This document shows positions 19,357 to 28,101 of a DNA stretch of 64,000 nucleotides, one piece after another. The DNA lies in the NCBI RefSeq assembly GCF_023206215.1, contig NZ_CP065800.1:2852001-2916000 (forward strand), given 5' to 3'. Position numbers and translations under genes: made by a program. The notes below the pieces were generated by a model. That model worked only from the letters and a program-made list of their open reading frames with translations, did not search any database and was not told where the DNA came from. Origin of the DNA: Butyrivibrio fibrisolvens (GTDB lineage Bacteria > Bacillota > Clostridia > Lachnospirales > Lachnospiraceae). Each line of letters begins with the position of its first letter. The stretch's first letter is position 1.

Positions 19357-20736
19357 TTAAGCTTTCCTGGATAATTCCTGCAAAAGCTTCTCGCAGGCAC
19401 TTCTCCTAAGTTCGTTGATCTCTTTAACCGGCATGAAGATACCAGGATCACTTTCATCCATATCGATTGTAAGATCCTCTTTTCTTAGTTCAAAGAATGT
19501 ATCTCCAAGCTTCATGATACGCTGCGCAAAATCCTCTTTGGACAAAGGACGTTTGGAAGCCTCCTGAACAACCTGTCCGGATACAGTTACAGACACATCG
19601 CCCAAGCTCAAAGTCAGCATAGACTCACATCCGGGATGGAAATATCCGTATGCCTCGATCTCTCTCTTCTTCTCGCCGGTAAGATATGTATCCCTGATAC
19701 TTGCAATAAGCCTATCATCAGAACCGCTGTAGCTGGGAGATGACAATGTTACCATGTCTCTGGAATTATGTCTTTGATAATAGCCCTGACTTATCTCAGT
19801 CCTAAGATACAAATGTCTTAATACATCAAGATCTTTGGGATCAACTTTAAAAGGAGCTTTAGGATCTTCAAGATACTTATCTATATACTTTCTGTATATA
19901 GATACAACTCCGGCGACATATTCGGGCTTTTTCATACGACCTTCAATCTTGAAAGAGTCAATGCCTGCTTCTATAAGACTTGGGATTATCTCTATAGTAC
20001 ACATATCCTTAAGGGACAGTGGATAATACTCATCATCTTCGCTTGTGTTATCGCTTGGGGAAAAGTTCCTGTCATTAGCGCTTTGTGATAATCCGCCATG
20101 AACAATATATGGCAGTCTGCAAGGCTGTGCGCACCTTCCTCTGTTGCCGGATCTGCCTCCTACAATTGAGGAAAAAAGGCACATGCCGGAATAACAATAA
20201 CACATAGCTCCGTGGATGAAGGCTTCTACTTCAATCCCGGCCTTTTCTTTGATGTCGATCATCTCCTGCAGCGACAATTCTCTAGCAGGAACAACTCTTA
20301 CTGCGCCCATCTTTTTAAGAAGCCTGGCTCCATATACGCCTGTTACAGCCATCTGAGTACTTGCGTGAAGCTCAACGTTTGGAAAATGCTCTTTTACAAA
20401 TCCCCAAACACCAAAATCCTGTACGATCACTCCATCAAGCCCCGCTTGTGCGAAAGGCGCAAGATAATCGTACAGGTCATCGAATTCTTCTTCCTTGACC
20501 AGCGTATTAACAGTCATATAAAGCTTCCTGCCATATAGATGAGCATAATTTATAGCTCTAATGACCTGCTGCGTGTCAAAATTGTCAGCATAGGCTCTGG
20601 CGCCAAACTTCTGGCCGCCAAGATATACGGCATCTGCTCCTGCAGATATCGCACCTAAAAATGCTTCATAATTACCGGCCGGAGCAAGGAGCTCCGGGCG
20701 TTGTAAATCTTTCATATAATTCCTCGTATCACACAA
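19357..20736 (-). CDS. U32 family peptidase-like protein (tRNA/rRNA hydroxylation type)
   Basis: 459 residues from TTG 20736, or 452 from ATG 20715. Family motifs: PELLAPAGNYEAFLGAISAG at the start, HASTQMAVTG near 125, then the iron-sulfur cysteine cluster GAMCYCYSGMCLFSS and RGRCAQPCRLPY, and FKIEGRMKKPEYVAGVVSIY. Members help make 5-hydroxyuridine in tRNA or hydroxycytidine in rRNA. The ATG at 20715 has GAGG 6 nt upstream; the TTG at 20736 has the GAGG of the leader element (20741-20834) 7 nt upstream, so both starts may be used. zapA lies just upstream, a frequent clostridial arrangement. Confidence 0.9.
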   Translation of the reverse strand: MCDTRNYMKDLQRPELLAPAGNYEAFLGAISAGADAVYLGGQKFGARAYADNFDTQQVIRAINYAHLYGRKLYMTVNTLVKEEEFDDLYDYLAPFAQAGLDGVIVQDFGVWGFVKEHFPNVELHASTQMAVTGVYGARLLKKMGAVRVVPARELSLQEMIDIKEKAGIEVEAFIHGAMCYCYSGMCLFSSIVGGRSGNRGRCAQPCRLPYIVHGGLSQSANDRNFSPSDNTSEDDEYYPLSLKDMCTIEIIPSLIEAGIDSFKIEGRMKKPEYVAGVVSIYRKYIDKYLEDPKAPFKVDPKDLDVLRHLYLRTEISQGYYQRHNSRDMVTLSSPSYSGSDDRLIASIRDTYLTGEKKREIEAYGYFHPGCESMLTLSLGDVSVTVSGQVVQEASKRPLSKEDFAQRIMKLGDTFFELRKEDLTIDMDESDPGIFMPVKEINELRRSACEKLLQELSRKA

Positions 20737-20740
20737 TACT

Positions 20741-20834
20741 TAACCTCATGTCGCGAACAAAGTGAGCGGCTAATGGTTCAAATTAGTGGAGCTTGCTACA
20801 CTAATTTGGGTATGAAAATGGAACATTTTCATAC
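20741..20834 (-). repeat. Two-hairpin leader element, copy 3
   Basis: Minus strand: GTATGAAAATG / CATTTTCATAC and AAATTAGTG / CACTAATTT, compared with GTTTG.../...CAAAC and GATG/CATC or GGTG/CACC in other copies, so both stems covary. The loop-to-leader pairing is weaker here (6 of 8). Ends ATGAGGTTAAGTA before TTG 20736. Sits between zapA and the U32 gene. Confidence 0.85.
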
Positions 20835-20872
20835 TTAACCTCATGTCGCGAGTAAAACAGGCGCCTTATGGC
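20835..20872 (-). repeat. Truncated second copy of the leader element
   Basis: Plus strand TTAACCTCATGTCGCGAGTA directly abuts copy 3 and runs up to the zapA stop codon. Only the Shine-Dalgarno end and the following 20 bases are present, so a tandem insertion or partial duplication occurred at the zapA 3' end. Confidence 0.7.
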
Positions 20873-21304
20873 TTAATGCCTTTTGCCGGAACCTATAGGT
20901 GTGACTTTGTTTTTTAACTCTGTTTCAAGCTGTATTATCTTTCTTGAATCCTCTTCAAGATTCTTTTCAAGATTTTTTACATTCTTCTCAGTGTTCTCAA
21001 GCTTGATCTGAGAAGCTATAAGCTCATGCTTAAGGTCATAGAGTTCTTTCTCTTTCTCTGTGGCCTGCTCTTCAAGAAGAGATATCTGCTTCTTGGCCTT
21101 AAAATAATCGTCTGCTATATTGAGCTGAAGGAGGATCGCCTGAAGATCCACAGGCTGTCTGTTAAATCCTTCAATCTTGCTGCAGTCTGATATCTTGCCA
21201 TTAAGGTATGATGCCACCTTCTGAAGATACTCTTCACTTTCATAACCGCTTAATGTTAGCACCCTTCCGCCAATGATGACTTGTGCATCGGTTTTTGCTG
21301 CCAT
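20873..21304 (-). CDS. zapA: Cell division protein ZapA
   Basis: 143 residues from ATG 21304, chosen because GGGGAGG precedes it by 7 nt. N-terminal ZapA domain (about 5-90) with VIIGGRVLTLSGYESEEYLQ, followed by a coiled coil to the end. It binds FtsZ and bundles filaments at the division ring. Longer than the Gram-negative form because of the C-terminal coiled coil, as in other clostridia. The end of the gene meets a leader-element fragment. Confidence 0.9.
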   Translation of the reverse strand: MAAKTDAQVIIGGRVLTLSGYESEEYLQKVASYLNGKISDCSKIEGFNRQPVDLQAILLQLNIADDYFKAKKQISLLEEQATEKEKELYDLKHELIASQIKLENTEKNVKNLEKNLEEDSRKIIQLETELKNKVTPIGSGKRH

Positions 21305-21369
21305 TGATCTTCCTCCCCAGAAATATTGAACTTTCAAAGTCTCATTATGATTATAAACTCATGGAAGCC

Positions 21370-21398
21370 TTGACGCAACCAAGGATTGTATATTATAA
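21370..21398 (+). promoter_or_regulatory. Sigma-A type promoter for the lipoprotein gene
   Basis: TTGACG, 17-bp spacer, TTATAA on the plus strand. The predicted start point (about 21405) is just before the first 56-bp hairpin repeat, so the whole array would be transcribed as the 5' leader. Confidence 0.7.
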
Positions 21399-21412
21399 CA
21401 AACATTATACGG

Positions 21413-21558
21413 GGGAATAGAAGTGCATCCATGCACTTCTGGACATTCCCTGTTTACATCCTGTAAACGGGAATAGAAGTGCATCCTTGTATTTCTATAC
21501 ATTCCCTGTTTACATCCTGTAAACGGGGGAATAGAAGTACATCCTTATGTAATTCCCC
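21413..21558 (+). repeat. Tandem 56-bp double-hairpin array C1 (2.6 units)
   Basis: Units at 21413-21468 and 21469-21524, and a final partial unit to 21558. Each unit holds hairpin AGAAGTGC-ATCC-ATGCACTTCT enclosed by GGGAAT / ATTCCC, then hairpin GTTTACATCCTGTAAAC enclosed by CCC / GGG. The last partial unit closes on itself as GGGGAAT...ATTCCCC. Ends 33 nt before the lipoprotein ATG. It is related to array C2 at 62905-63087. Confidence 0.93.
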
Positions 21559-21591
21559 TTAATAATACATATCATAATGAGGTTGGTATTT

Positions 21592-23586
21592 ATGAGTAAT
21601 AATGGTAAATTCTCCAGGTTATTTTTGACAACATCTCTTACTCTTACACTTTCACTATGTTCATGCACATCTCCTATGATAGGCTCTAAAGAGTCAGGCT
21701 CTTCTAACAGCATTACAGATAACTCATCTGATAATAGCAATTTGGCCGCATCTTTTGGCCCTGATACCACAGAAGCTACAAATGGTACCATAAATCTTAA
21801 TTCCCAGTCAAGGAAACTTAATTTTAATGAGAAAATAAAAGAAGACGAAAGCTACTATTACTATTGCTTTAATTCCAAATTATGGCGTACATCTAAAGAA
21901 AATCCTGATGAGACTGTATGTCTTTTTCCAAATGATAGTCTGGATCTACAGGCAAGCCATCCTGATAATATCCTGATATACAATGACAATATATATCTGA
22001 TCGGTGAAGATCTTGCCGATTACAACGAATATGTATATAGAATAGACACAAACGGAGCCATCTCCAAGCTCTCTTATAAGACCAAGGTCGGATATACAAG
22101 TGGTATAGATATACATAATGGTGCTTTGTATGTCTATAGTTTTGACCTTGACAATAACATCTTATTCGAAGGTTATAAGATAAATGACGACGGCTCTTTG
22201 GGTGAAGAATGCGGCGACTTCTCGGATCTTGATCTAAGCCTTGGTGATAACCTTGTTCCTGTACATCTTGATTATGGCGATTATATCTACTCGCCTTCTT
22301 CTATAGACTATTATGGAGGCATATATACTACAGATAGCGCAGGCAATCAGGCGTCCTTGTATTTTATTCCAAAAGACAATAATAATGCCAGAAAGATTGC
22401 TGATATAAGCGGAGATGATGTAGCTGCAATCACAAAAGACAAGCTTGTAATGATTCAGAGCAATAATCTTATTGATAATAATCTGTATACAATTGATATA
22501 AATTCAGGTGAGAGAAACGATCTTCTTACCAAAGAAGAACTTAAATCCATGGGATATGCGCATTCTTCTTACTTTAGTGTTATTGATTATGACGACAACA
22601 ATATTTTTGTAATGATAAGACACCCTCTTACAGAGAATCCTGTTCCGAATTATGTATATGACATCTTGAAGATAAGCCTGTCTGATGGTAGCATAGAACC
22701 TTTTGTGAATATCACAGAAGGTGAAGATCCGGACAATGATTTCGGACTTAAGGTTTTAAATTTTACCAAGGACGGCTTGATGTATCTCAACTACGCCGAT
22801 TCAAGTTATAGTCTATGCTATATGCCTTATGATAATATGAGCAGCCAAATCGTACTGGCATCTCCTGATTATGGACTTGAATCAAGTGTGGGTATTCTCG
22901 AACAGTATGGCATAACCTTTAAGACTCTCCACAATGCTTATTTCTACACAGATGATAACTATGATGTAATGACTTTCTATTCTGACCTTGTAGTACCACA
23001 GCTTCCGGCAACATCAGATGACTTTATATCTTTCAATGAGACAATACTTGACAATCTGGATGTTACAGATATGGCCAAGTCTTCTGTAAAAGAGGCCGGG
23101 GAGATAGCTTTAAGTCAGGATGCCTATGATGAATACTCTCCTATGGATATATATCCATATAACTATACATATCGCTACGCAGGACTTAGCTACTATGATT
23201 CAAGATATGTATGCCTGACTACCAGTGATTATCAGTACTGGGGAGGTGCTCATGGTATCGGCTGGCAGTACTCTTATACTCTTGACATGCAAGACGGGAA
23301 GATTCTTGCACTTAGCGATGTCATCGGCCAGTCACAGTCAGAATTTGTAGAGCTTGTATGTGATCATGTGTACGATCTTGATGAGGGATCACTTTTTAGC
23401 GGATATGATGGGACTATTGAGCAGATACGCGATTCCTATACGGACAATGACTTTAACTGGTTCCTGACGCCGGAGGGTGTGGGCGTGAGATTTGCCTCAT
23501 ACGAAATCTCTCCCTATGCCGAAGGATATCCGCAGATCATAGTCCCATATGATGAACTGACGCTGCTTATAAATCTGGGGAATTAG
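21592..23586 (+). CDS. Lipoprotein with beta-propeller-like region and DUF3298 C-terminus
   Basis: 664 residues. Signal peptide with lipobox LSLC (cysteine near residue 23 from ATG 21592), so surface-anchored. A Ser/Asn-rich linker is followed by repeated propeller-like strands (DNIYLIGEDL, GALYVYSFDL, DKLVMIQSNN patterns) as in DUF5050-type proteins, and the last 150 residues look like the DUF3298/RsiV extracellular domain (YWGGAHGI, LALSDVIG, ISPYAEGYPQ). No RsiV anti-sigma part is present. Start 21592 has GAGG 9 nt upstream; the earlier ATG at 21577 is part of that site. Only large plus-strand gene here. Substrate unknown. Confidence 0.82.
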   Translation: MSNNGKFSRLFLTTSLTLTLSLCSCTSPMIGSKESGSSNSITDNSSDNSNLAASFGPDTTEATNGTINLNSQSRKLNFNEKIKEDESYYYYCFNSKLWRTSKENPDETVCLFPNDSLDLQASHPDNILIYNDNIYLIGEDLADYNEYVYRIDTNGAISKLSYKTKVGYTSGIDIHNGALYVYSFDLDNNILFEGYKINDDGSLGEECGDFSDLDLSLGDNLVPVHLDYGDYIYSPSSIDYYGGIYTTDSAGNQASLYFIPKDNNNARKIADISGDDVAAITKDKLVMIQSNNLIDNNLYTIDINSGERNDLLTKEELKSMGYAHSSYFSVIDYDDNNIFVMIRHPLTENPVPNYVYDILKISLSDGSIEPFVNITEGEDPDNDFGLKVLNFTKDGLMYLNYADSSYSLCYMPYDNMSSQIVLASPDYGLESSVGILEQYGITFKTLHNAYFYTDDNYDVMTFYSDLVVPQLPATSDDFISFNETILDNLDVTDMAKSSVKEAGEIALSQDAYDEYSPMDIYPYNYTYRYAGLSYYDSRYVCLTTSDYQYWGGAHGIGWQYSYTLDMQDGKILALSDVIGQSQSEFVELVCDHVYDLDEGSLFSGYDGTIEQIRDSYTDNDFNWFLTPEGVGVRFASYEISPYAEGYPQIIVPYDELTLLINLGN

Positions 23587-23589
23587 TTT

Positions 23590-23628
23590 ATCGTCAGTAA
23601 ACCTTCCTACTTGGACGAGCTGGCATCA
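23590..23628. repeat. Short piece of palindrome outer-arm module
   Basis: TAAACCTTCCTACTTGGACG between two convergent genes resembles the end of P1. Too short to judge age. Confidence 0.45.
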
Positions 23629-24303
23629 CTGATCAGACTTAAGCTTACTTCTTATAAAAGCCATAACTTCATTAAGATCAGGAAGTACCGCGTCGCAGTA
23701 TGATCTGATCTCATCATCCGGCTGCCTTAGATCAGGAACCATTATAGGATGCATGCCAGCCGCATATGCTGCTCTTATTCCGTTAAAAGAATCTTCTATC
23801 ACATAGCAGTTCTTGGGATCCGCTTTCAGTTTTGACGCGCAGTCAAGGAATATGTCAGGGGCAGGCTTGCCGTTTACAACATTGTCACCGCCAAGTATCA
23901 CTGTAAAATAGTCGATAATTCCGGCTTCGCTTATCTCCTGTCTGACGATAGCTTCTTTCGTGGATGATGCAAGGCCTGTTGGTATATTATTACTATTTAG
24001 ATACTGCAAGATATCTCGAACGTATTTTTTTACAGGTATACCATTGTCATTAATATATTTGTGAAAATAGTTTCTTGTATATGTAACACCTTCTTCATAA
24101 GCCTCTATACTGCCAAGTCTTTGGATCATGATCTCTTTTGTCATGGCAGATGTAGTACCTGTACAGGCAAGAACCATATCTCGTACAAAGTCCACATCAA
24201 GTAAAGTCTGCCTCGCACGCTCTTCCCAGGCTTTCATATATATCATCTCTGTATCAAGAAGGACGCCGTCCATATCGAATATTACTGCTATATCAGAACT
24301 CAT
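23626..24303 (-). CDS. HAD family phosphatase, beta-phosphoglucomutase-like
   Basis: 225 residues from ATG 24303 (GGAG 8 nt upstream). Nucleophile motif FDMDGVLLDTE with D10 and D12, motif II TGLASST near 115, lysine in NGKPAPDIF near 150, and VIEDSFNGIRAA near 172. Cap domain of the helical type (subfamily I). Acts on a small phosphorylated sugar or similar substrate; exact substrate cannot be told. Stands alone beside the convergent lipoprotein gene. Confidence 0.88.
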   Translation of the reverse strand: MSSDIAVIFDMDGVLLDTEMIYMKAWEERARQTLLDVDFVRDMVLACTGTTSAMTKEIMIQRLGSIEAYEEGVTYTRNYFHKYINDNGIPVKKYVRDILQYLNSNNIPTGLASSTKEAIVRQEISEAGIIDYFTVILGGDNVVNGKPAPDIFLDCASKLKADPKNCYVIEDSFNGIRAAYAAGMHPIMVPDLRQPDDEIRSYCDAVLPDLNEVMAFIRSKLKSDQ

Positions 24304-24333
24304 AAATAACACTCCAAAAAACTAAGATTAATT

Positions 24334-24412
24334 ACTCAAACTTTCCACTTGGACGGTGCAGTATCACCAAGGGTTTTACTGGGATAGGCAATATATAGAT
24401 TCATCAGTTCAT
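24334..24412. repeat. Single outer-arm module related to P1
   Basis: CTCAAACTTTCCACTTGGAC and the following 50 bp follow the same order as the P1 outer arm, including an AGGCAATATATA stretch, but without the returning arm. Lies between the MFS stop and the HAD gene start. Confidence 0.7.
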
Positions 24413-25602
24413 AGAATATCATTGTTTTTTACTCTTTTAATAACCAGTACACATATGACCAAGACAATCGGAAAACCGATGCCGGAAAGAATCCCGGCCT
24501 GTATGTTGTTGCCTGCAAACTGGGATACATAGCCTATGATCGCAGGTCCGGAAGCACCGCCCAAATCTCCTGCAAGAGCAAGAAGTGCAAACATCGCTGT
24601 ACCTCCCCTTGGGATAACTTTAGAAGATATGCTAATGGATCCAGGCCACATGATACCAACTGAAAATCCACATAAAGCGCAGCCAACAAGTCCCATTACA
24701 GGCGCCTTGGACAAAGCTGCCAGTAAATAACATATCAAACAAAGAATACCGGAAGCAATCATAAAACCTGTAAGGTCGATCTTCTCGCCAAATTTGCCGT
24801 ACAAAGTTCTACTTATTCCCATAAGAACAGCAAATCCGCAAGGGCCTGCAAGATCTCCAACTGCCTTGGACATATGAAGTGCCGACTCCACAAAAGCAGA
24901 TGCCCACTGAGACATAGATATCTCAGAAGATCCTGCGCAGACCATCAGCAATATAAAAAGCCAGAATGTCTTTGATCTAAGCAGCTCTCCCATAGTCATA
25001 CTCTGACCATCATCCACGAGCTTTTCTATAGGGCAGGTTGCAAAATTAAAGATGTTATAAAATGGGACAATAGCCCAAAGAATAGCCAATAACTTCCAGT
25101 TACCTATTCCAAAGAATTTAAAAAATATTGTAGAAATAAGGATTACGCCTACAGTTCCCCAACAATAAAACGAGTGAAGAAGACTCATCATAACGTCTTT
25201 ATTATCAAAAGGACAGGCTTCGATTATAGGACTCACCAGAACTTCTATAAGACCACTACCTATAGCATATATCGTGACACAGATAAGTATACCTATAAAA
25301 GGCGACGGCATTATATCCGGCAGTACTGCAAGTAGTGATAATCCCGCGCAGCAGGTTATCTCCGAAGCAACAATACTAGGTCTATATCCTATCTTGTCTA
25401 CAACTCTTCCGCATATATAATCAACTATAAGCTGGGTAAAAAAGAATGTCGTTGAAATAAGCGCCAGCTGCCCAAATGAAATATTGTAATTATCGTGAAA
25501 TACAATATAAAGCAGCGGAACAAAATTGGCACAGATAGCCTGAACTACAAAACCAAGATAACAGGCAAGTAGTGTCTTATTGTATTTATTTTTATTTTGC
25601 AT
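24409..25602 (-). CDS. Major facilitator superfamily transporter
   Basis: 397 residues from ATG 25602 (GGAG 6 nt upstream), 12 predicted membrane helices. Loop 2-3 signature appears as GRVVDKIGYRPS. Resembles sugar or nucleoside permeases of the FucP-like group more than drug exporters, but substrate is unknown. Not in an obvious operon. Confidence 0.85.
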   Translation of the reverse strand: MQNKNKYNKTLLACYLGFVVQAICANFVPLLYIVFHDNYNISFGQLALISTTFFFTQLIVDYICGRVVDKIGYRPSIVASEITCCAGLSLLAVLPDIMPSPFIGILICVTIYAIGSGLIEVLVSPIIEACPFDNKDVMMSLLHSFYCWGTVGVILISTIFFKFFGIGNWKLLAILWAIVPFYNIFNFATCPIEKLVDDGQSMTMGELLRSKTFWLFILLMVCAGSSEISMSQWASAFVESALHMSKAVGDLAGPCGFAVLMGISRTLYGKFGEKIDLTGFMIASGILCLICYLLAALSKAPVMGLVGCALCGFSVGIMWPGSISISSKVIPRGGTAMFALLALAGDLGGASGPAIIGYVSQFAGNNIQAGILSGIGFPIVLVICVLVIKRVKNNDIL

Positions 25603-25661
25603 ATCAAACTCCAAATCATATATAATTAGTGTACCCAAAAATTTTGATATTAAAATCCATT

Positions 25662-25979
25662 TTACCTTGCAGCATATATAGATTTATGCAAAGAACATCC
25701 CGGGTTATATTCATGACCGCAGTCAAGACACCTTTCAATACATGAATACTCATTATAGCTATAAAGCCTTCCACAAGCGCCGCACATAACTGTATCCTTC
25801 TCGTCAGGATCTACAGGCTCAAATTTATGGTCTTCAAGTTCATCGTGGCATTTATAGCAGGCATAAAATTTACCGCATTTATTGCATTTATTGGCTATCA
25901 CATCTTTATGACTGTGATAATGAATGCACCGCCCTTCACTATCAGTCCGAATGCCATATATTATCTTTATGCAATCCAT
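25662..25979 (-). CDS. CHY zinc finger protein
   Basis: 105 residues, essentially one CHY zinc-finger domain: GRCIHYHSHKDVIANKC, CGKFYACYKCHDELEDH, MCGACG, CLDCGHEYNPGCSLH. The Cys/His spacing predicts three zinc sites. Bacterial members have no firm role. No clear ribosome site at the ATG. The order to the MFS gene downstream suggests weak coupling (59 bp). Confidence 0.9.
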   Translation of the reverse strand: MDCIKIIYGIRTDSEGRCIHYHSHKDVIANKCNKCGKFYACYKCHDELEDHKFEPVDPDEKDTVMCGACGRLYSYNEYSCIERCLDCGHEYNPGCSLHKSIYAAR

Positions 25980-26066
25980 ATTATTGATATATCCTATTTT
26001 TTTATTTCATATCTTTTTTAGTTCTATTTATTGAGGATACTACACGCCCCAACCAGGACTTTTATA

Positions 26067-27110
26067 TCATTTATTATCAGAGTCTTCCGGCATCTTTAGT
26101 CCCATCTGCTCGTACCCCGGTTGTGTTACCACGCGGCCTCTGGGAGTTCTATTGATGAATCCGCATTTGATAAGATAGGGCTCATATACATCTTCTATAG
26201 TTCCGGCATCTTCACCTATAGCAGCTGCCAGAGTGTCAAGACCAACAGGGCCTCCGCCGAACTTCTCTATCATAGTCTTTAAGATCTCGTGGTCTGTGTG
26301 GTCAAGTCCCATATCATCTACTTCCAGTAGATTCAGAGCTTCTCTTACTATATCAATTGAAACAATACCATTATTCCTAACCTGAGCATAGTCTCGTACA
26401 CGTTTAAGTGTGCGGTTTGCAAGTCTGGGTGTTCCACGGCTTCTTCTTGCCATCTCTATGGCGCTTTCTTCGCCAACTTCGATTCCAAGAACTTTTGCAG
26501 ACTGGATTATGATCTGCGATAACTCTTTTTCATTATAGAATTCCATCCTGTGGATCATGCCGAATCTGTCTCTAAGAGGCGCAGACAGCATACCCGCTCT
26601 TGTTGTAGCTCCAACAAGAGTAAACCTTGGAAGATCAAGACGGATAGATCTTGCTGTAGGGCCTTTGCCGATCATGATGTCTATTGCAAAGTCTTCCATA
26701 GCTGGATACAGCACTTCTTCTACCTGGCGGGATATTCTGTGGATCTCATCAACGAATAGAATATCACCTTCCTGAAGGCTGTTAAGGATTGCTGCCATCT
26801 CTCCCGGCTTTTCTATTGCAGGGCCTGATGTGATCTTGATATTTACTCCCATCTCATGAGCCATGATCTGTGCAAGAGTTGTCTTACCAAGTCCGGGAGG
26901 TCCGTAAAAAAGGATGTGATCAAGGCTGTCTCCACGCTCCTTGGCAGCTTCTATGTAGATCTTAAGGCTCTTTTTGATCTTCTCCTGACCTATGTATTTA
27001 TCAAGGCTCTTGGGACGAAGAGAGCTTTCAACGCCTGCATCTTCTCCGGTAAAGCCGGCATCCATCATATTTTTAGAGTTTTTTTCTGTTTGAATGGTTC
27101 TTTTGGCCAT
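26067..27110 (-). CDS. ruvB: Holliday junction branch migration helicase RuvB
   Basis: 347 residues. Walker A GPPGLGKT at 70-77, Walker B LFVDEIHR near 118, sensor [19 protein letters not shown]-terminal winged helix ending [12 protein letters not shown]. Hexameric motor for branch migration with RuvA. GAGG 6 nt before the ATG. ruvA lies 160 bp upstream, but a repeat module (27150-27217) separates them. Confidence 0.97.
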   Translation of the reverse strand: MAKRTIQTEKNSKNMMDAGFTGEDAGVESSLRPKSLDKYIGQEKIKKSLKIYIEAAKERGDSLDHILFYGPPGLGKTTLAQIMAHEMGVNIKITSGPAIEKPGEMAAILNSLQEGDILFVDEIHRISRQVEEVLYPAMEDFAIDIMIGKGPTARSIRLDLPRFTLVGATTRAGMLSAPLRDRFGMIHRMEFYNEKELSQIIIQSAKVLGIEVGEESAIEMARRSRGTPRLANRTLKRVRDYAQVRNNGIVSIDIVREALNLLEVDDMGLDHTDHEILKTMIEKFGGGPVGLDTLAAAIGEDAGTIEDVYEPYLIKCGFINRTPRGRVVTQPGYEQMGLKMPEDSDNK

Positions 27111-27149
27111 ATCTATCCTCGTGTTTATATTGATTTATTCTAATTTTAC

Positions 27150-27217
27150 TAAAGCTCCCCATTTGGACGAACCAGCATCCCAAAAATCTTTACAGGGGGT
27201 AGACAGTATATAAATCT
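27150..27217. repeat. Single outer-arm module related to P1, in the ruvA-ruvB gap
   Basis: CCCCATTTGGACGAACCAGC and then TTTACAGGGGGTAGACAG and TATATAAATC follow P1's left arm (8790-8855) in order with about 80% identity. The returning arm is absent. Confidence 0.75.
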
Positions 27218-27269
27218 GCATCAGCTGTTTATACTGCATTCTTAAGTCTTAATATAAAGCATTACATTT

Positions 27270-27899
27270 TTAAAAGAGTTCTTTAAGTGCAAGCTTTAAT
27301 ATAGCCTCGGTATCAAGTTTTTCATCCGAAGCCGAAAGAACTTTTCTAACAGCTTTCATGGCGTCTGTAGCGTTATAGCCAAGGGCAGCGAGAGCTTCAA
27401 CGGCTTCATCTCTTGAAGATGCATCTTCGCCTGAAGATTTGCCGGTAGATGCACTGCCTGCTGCCTGTCCTATACCTTCTGTGCCTGTGATATCTGTATT
27501 GGATATCTTGTCACGAAGTTCAAGTACAAGGCGTTCTGCAGTCTTTTTGCCAATGCCGGGGGCTTTGGATATTGTCTTGACATCTCCTGCAAGGATTGCA
27601 AATCTAAGATCATCTGTATCAAATACAGAAAGAATTGAAAGTGCACCCTTAGGGCCTATACCACTTACAGTGATGAGCATCCTGAACATGCGGATCTCAT
27701 CTCTTGTAAGGAAGCCAAAAAGGCTCATCTCATCTTCCTTCACGTTCATATATGTGTAGAGCTTAACATTGTCTCCAATCCCCGGCATCCTGTCGCAGGT
27801 TGATGCAGATATATTAACTTCATATCCGATGCCGCCTACGTCTATTACCGCTTTATCTATTTCGAGATTTTCAAGAATCCCCTGAACATATGCTATCAT
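27270..27899 (-). CDS. ruvA: Holliday junction DNA helicase subunit RuvA
   Basis: 209 residues: OB-fold (1-62), two helix-hairpin-helix motifs with VSGIGPKGA near 78 and APGIGKKTAERL near 113, a Ser/Gly-rich linker, and domain III (about 160-209) that contacts RuvB. GGGAG 5 nt before the ATG. A terminator-like hairpin lies just upstream of the ribosome site. Confidence 0.96.
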   Translation of the reverse strand: MIAYVQGILENLEIDKAVIDVGGIGYEVNISASTCDRMPGIGDNVKLYTYMNVKEDEMSLFGFLTRDEIRMFRMLITVSGIGPKGALSILSVFDTDDLRFAILAGDVKTISKAPGIGKKTAERLVLELRDKISNTDITGTEGIGQAAGSASTGKSSGEDASSRDEAVEALAALGYNATDAMKAVRKVLSASDEKLDTEAILKLALKELF

Positions 27900-27926
27900 A
27901 AGATCTCCCTATTTGAGTTTTTATTC

Positions 27927-27952
27927 AAAAAAACGGCCTGCATAGCAGACCG
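27927..27952 (-). terminator. Rho-independent terminator immediately upstream of ruvA
   Basis: Minus strand CGGTCTGC-TAT-GCAGGCCG followed by TTTTTTT. It is 150 bp past the editing-protein stop and only 28 nt before the ruvA ATG, so it either ends the upstream transcript or acts as an attenuator. Confidence 0.75.
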
Positions 27953-27995
27953 ATATAATTATAACATAAATGCTGAGAATAATCCCGAACAGATA

Positions 27996-28018
27996 TTGGC
28001 CGATGCATGGATGCACCA
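27996..28018 (-). repeat. Solo ATCC-tip hairpin
   Basis: Minus strand GGTGCATCCATGCATCGG carries the TGC-ATCC-ATGCA tip seen in arrays C1 and C2, flanked by TTGG / CCAA. Single copy, could be a chance palindrome. Confidence 0.3.
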
Positions 28019-28101
28019 ACTTGGAAGAATTGATCCACCGGCCTTTCTCTCATATCCTTACGCCTTGTCACTAGCCACCAGATAAAAGGTATTTTTCAGC
28101 T

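Noticed and set aside
21577..21591. ATG 21577 as lipoprotein start
   Set aside because: That ATG is part of the ATGAGG ribosome site; the next ATG at 21592 has correct spacing and a proper signal peptide.
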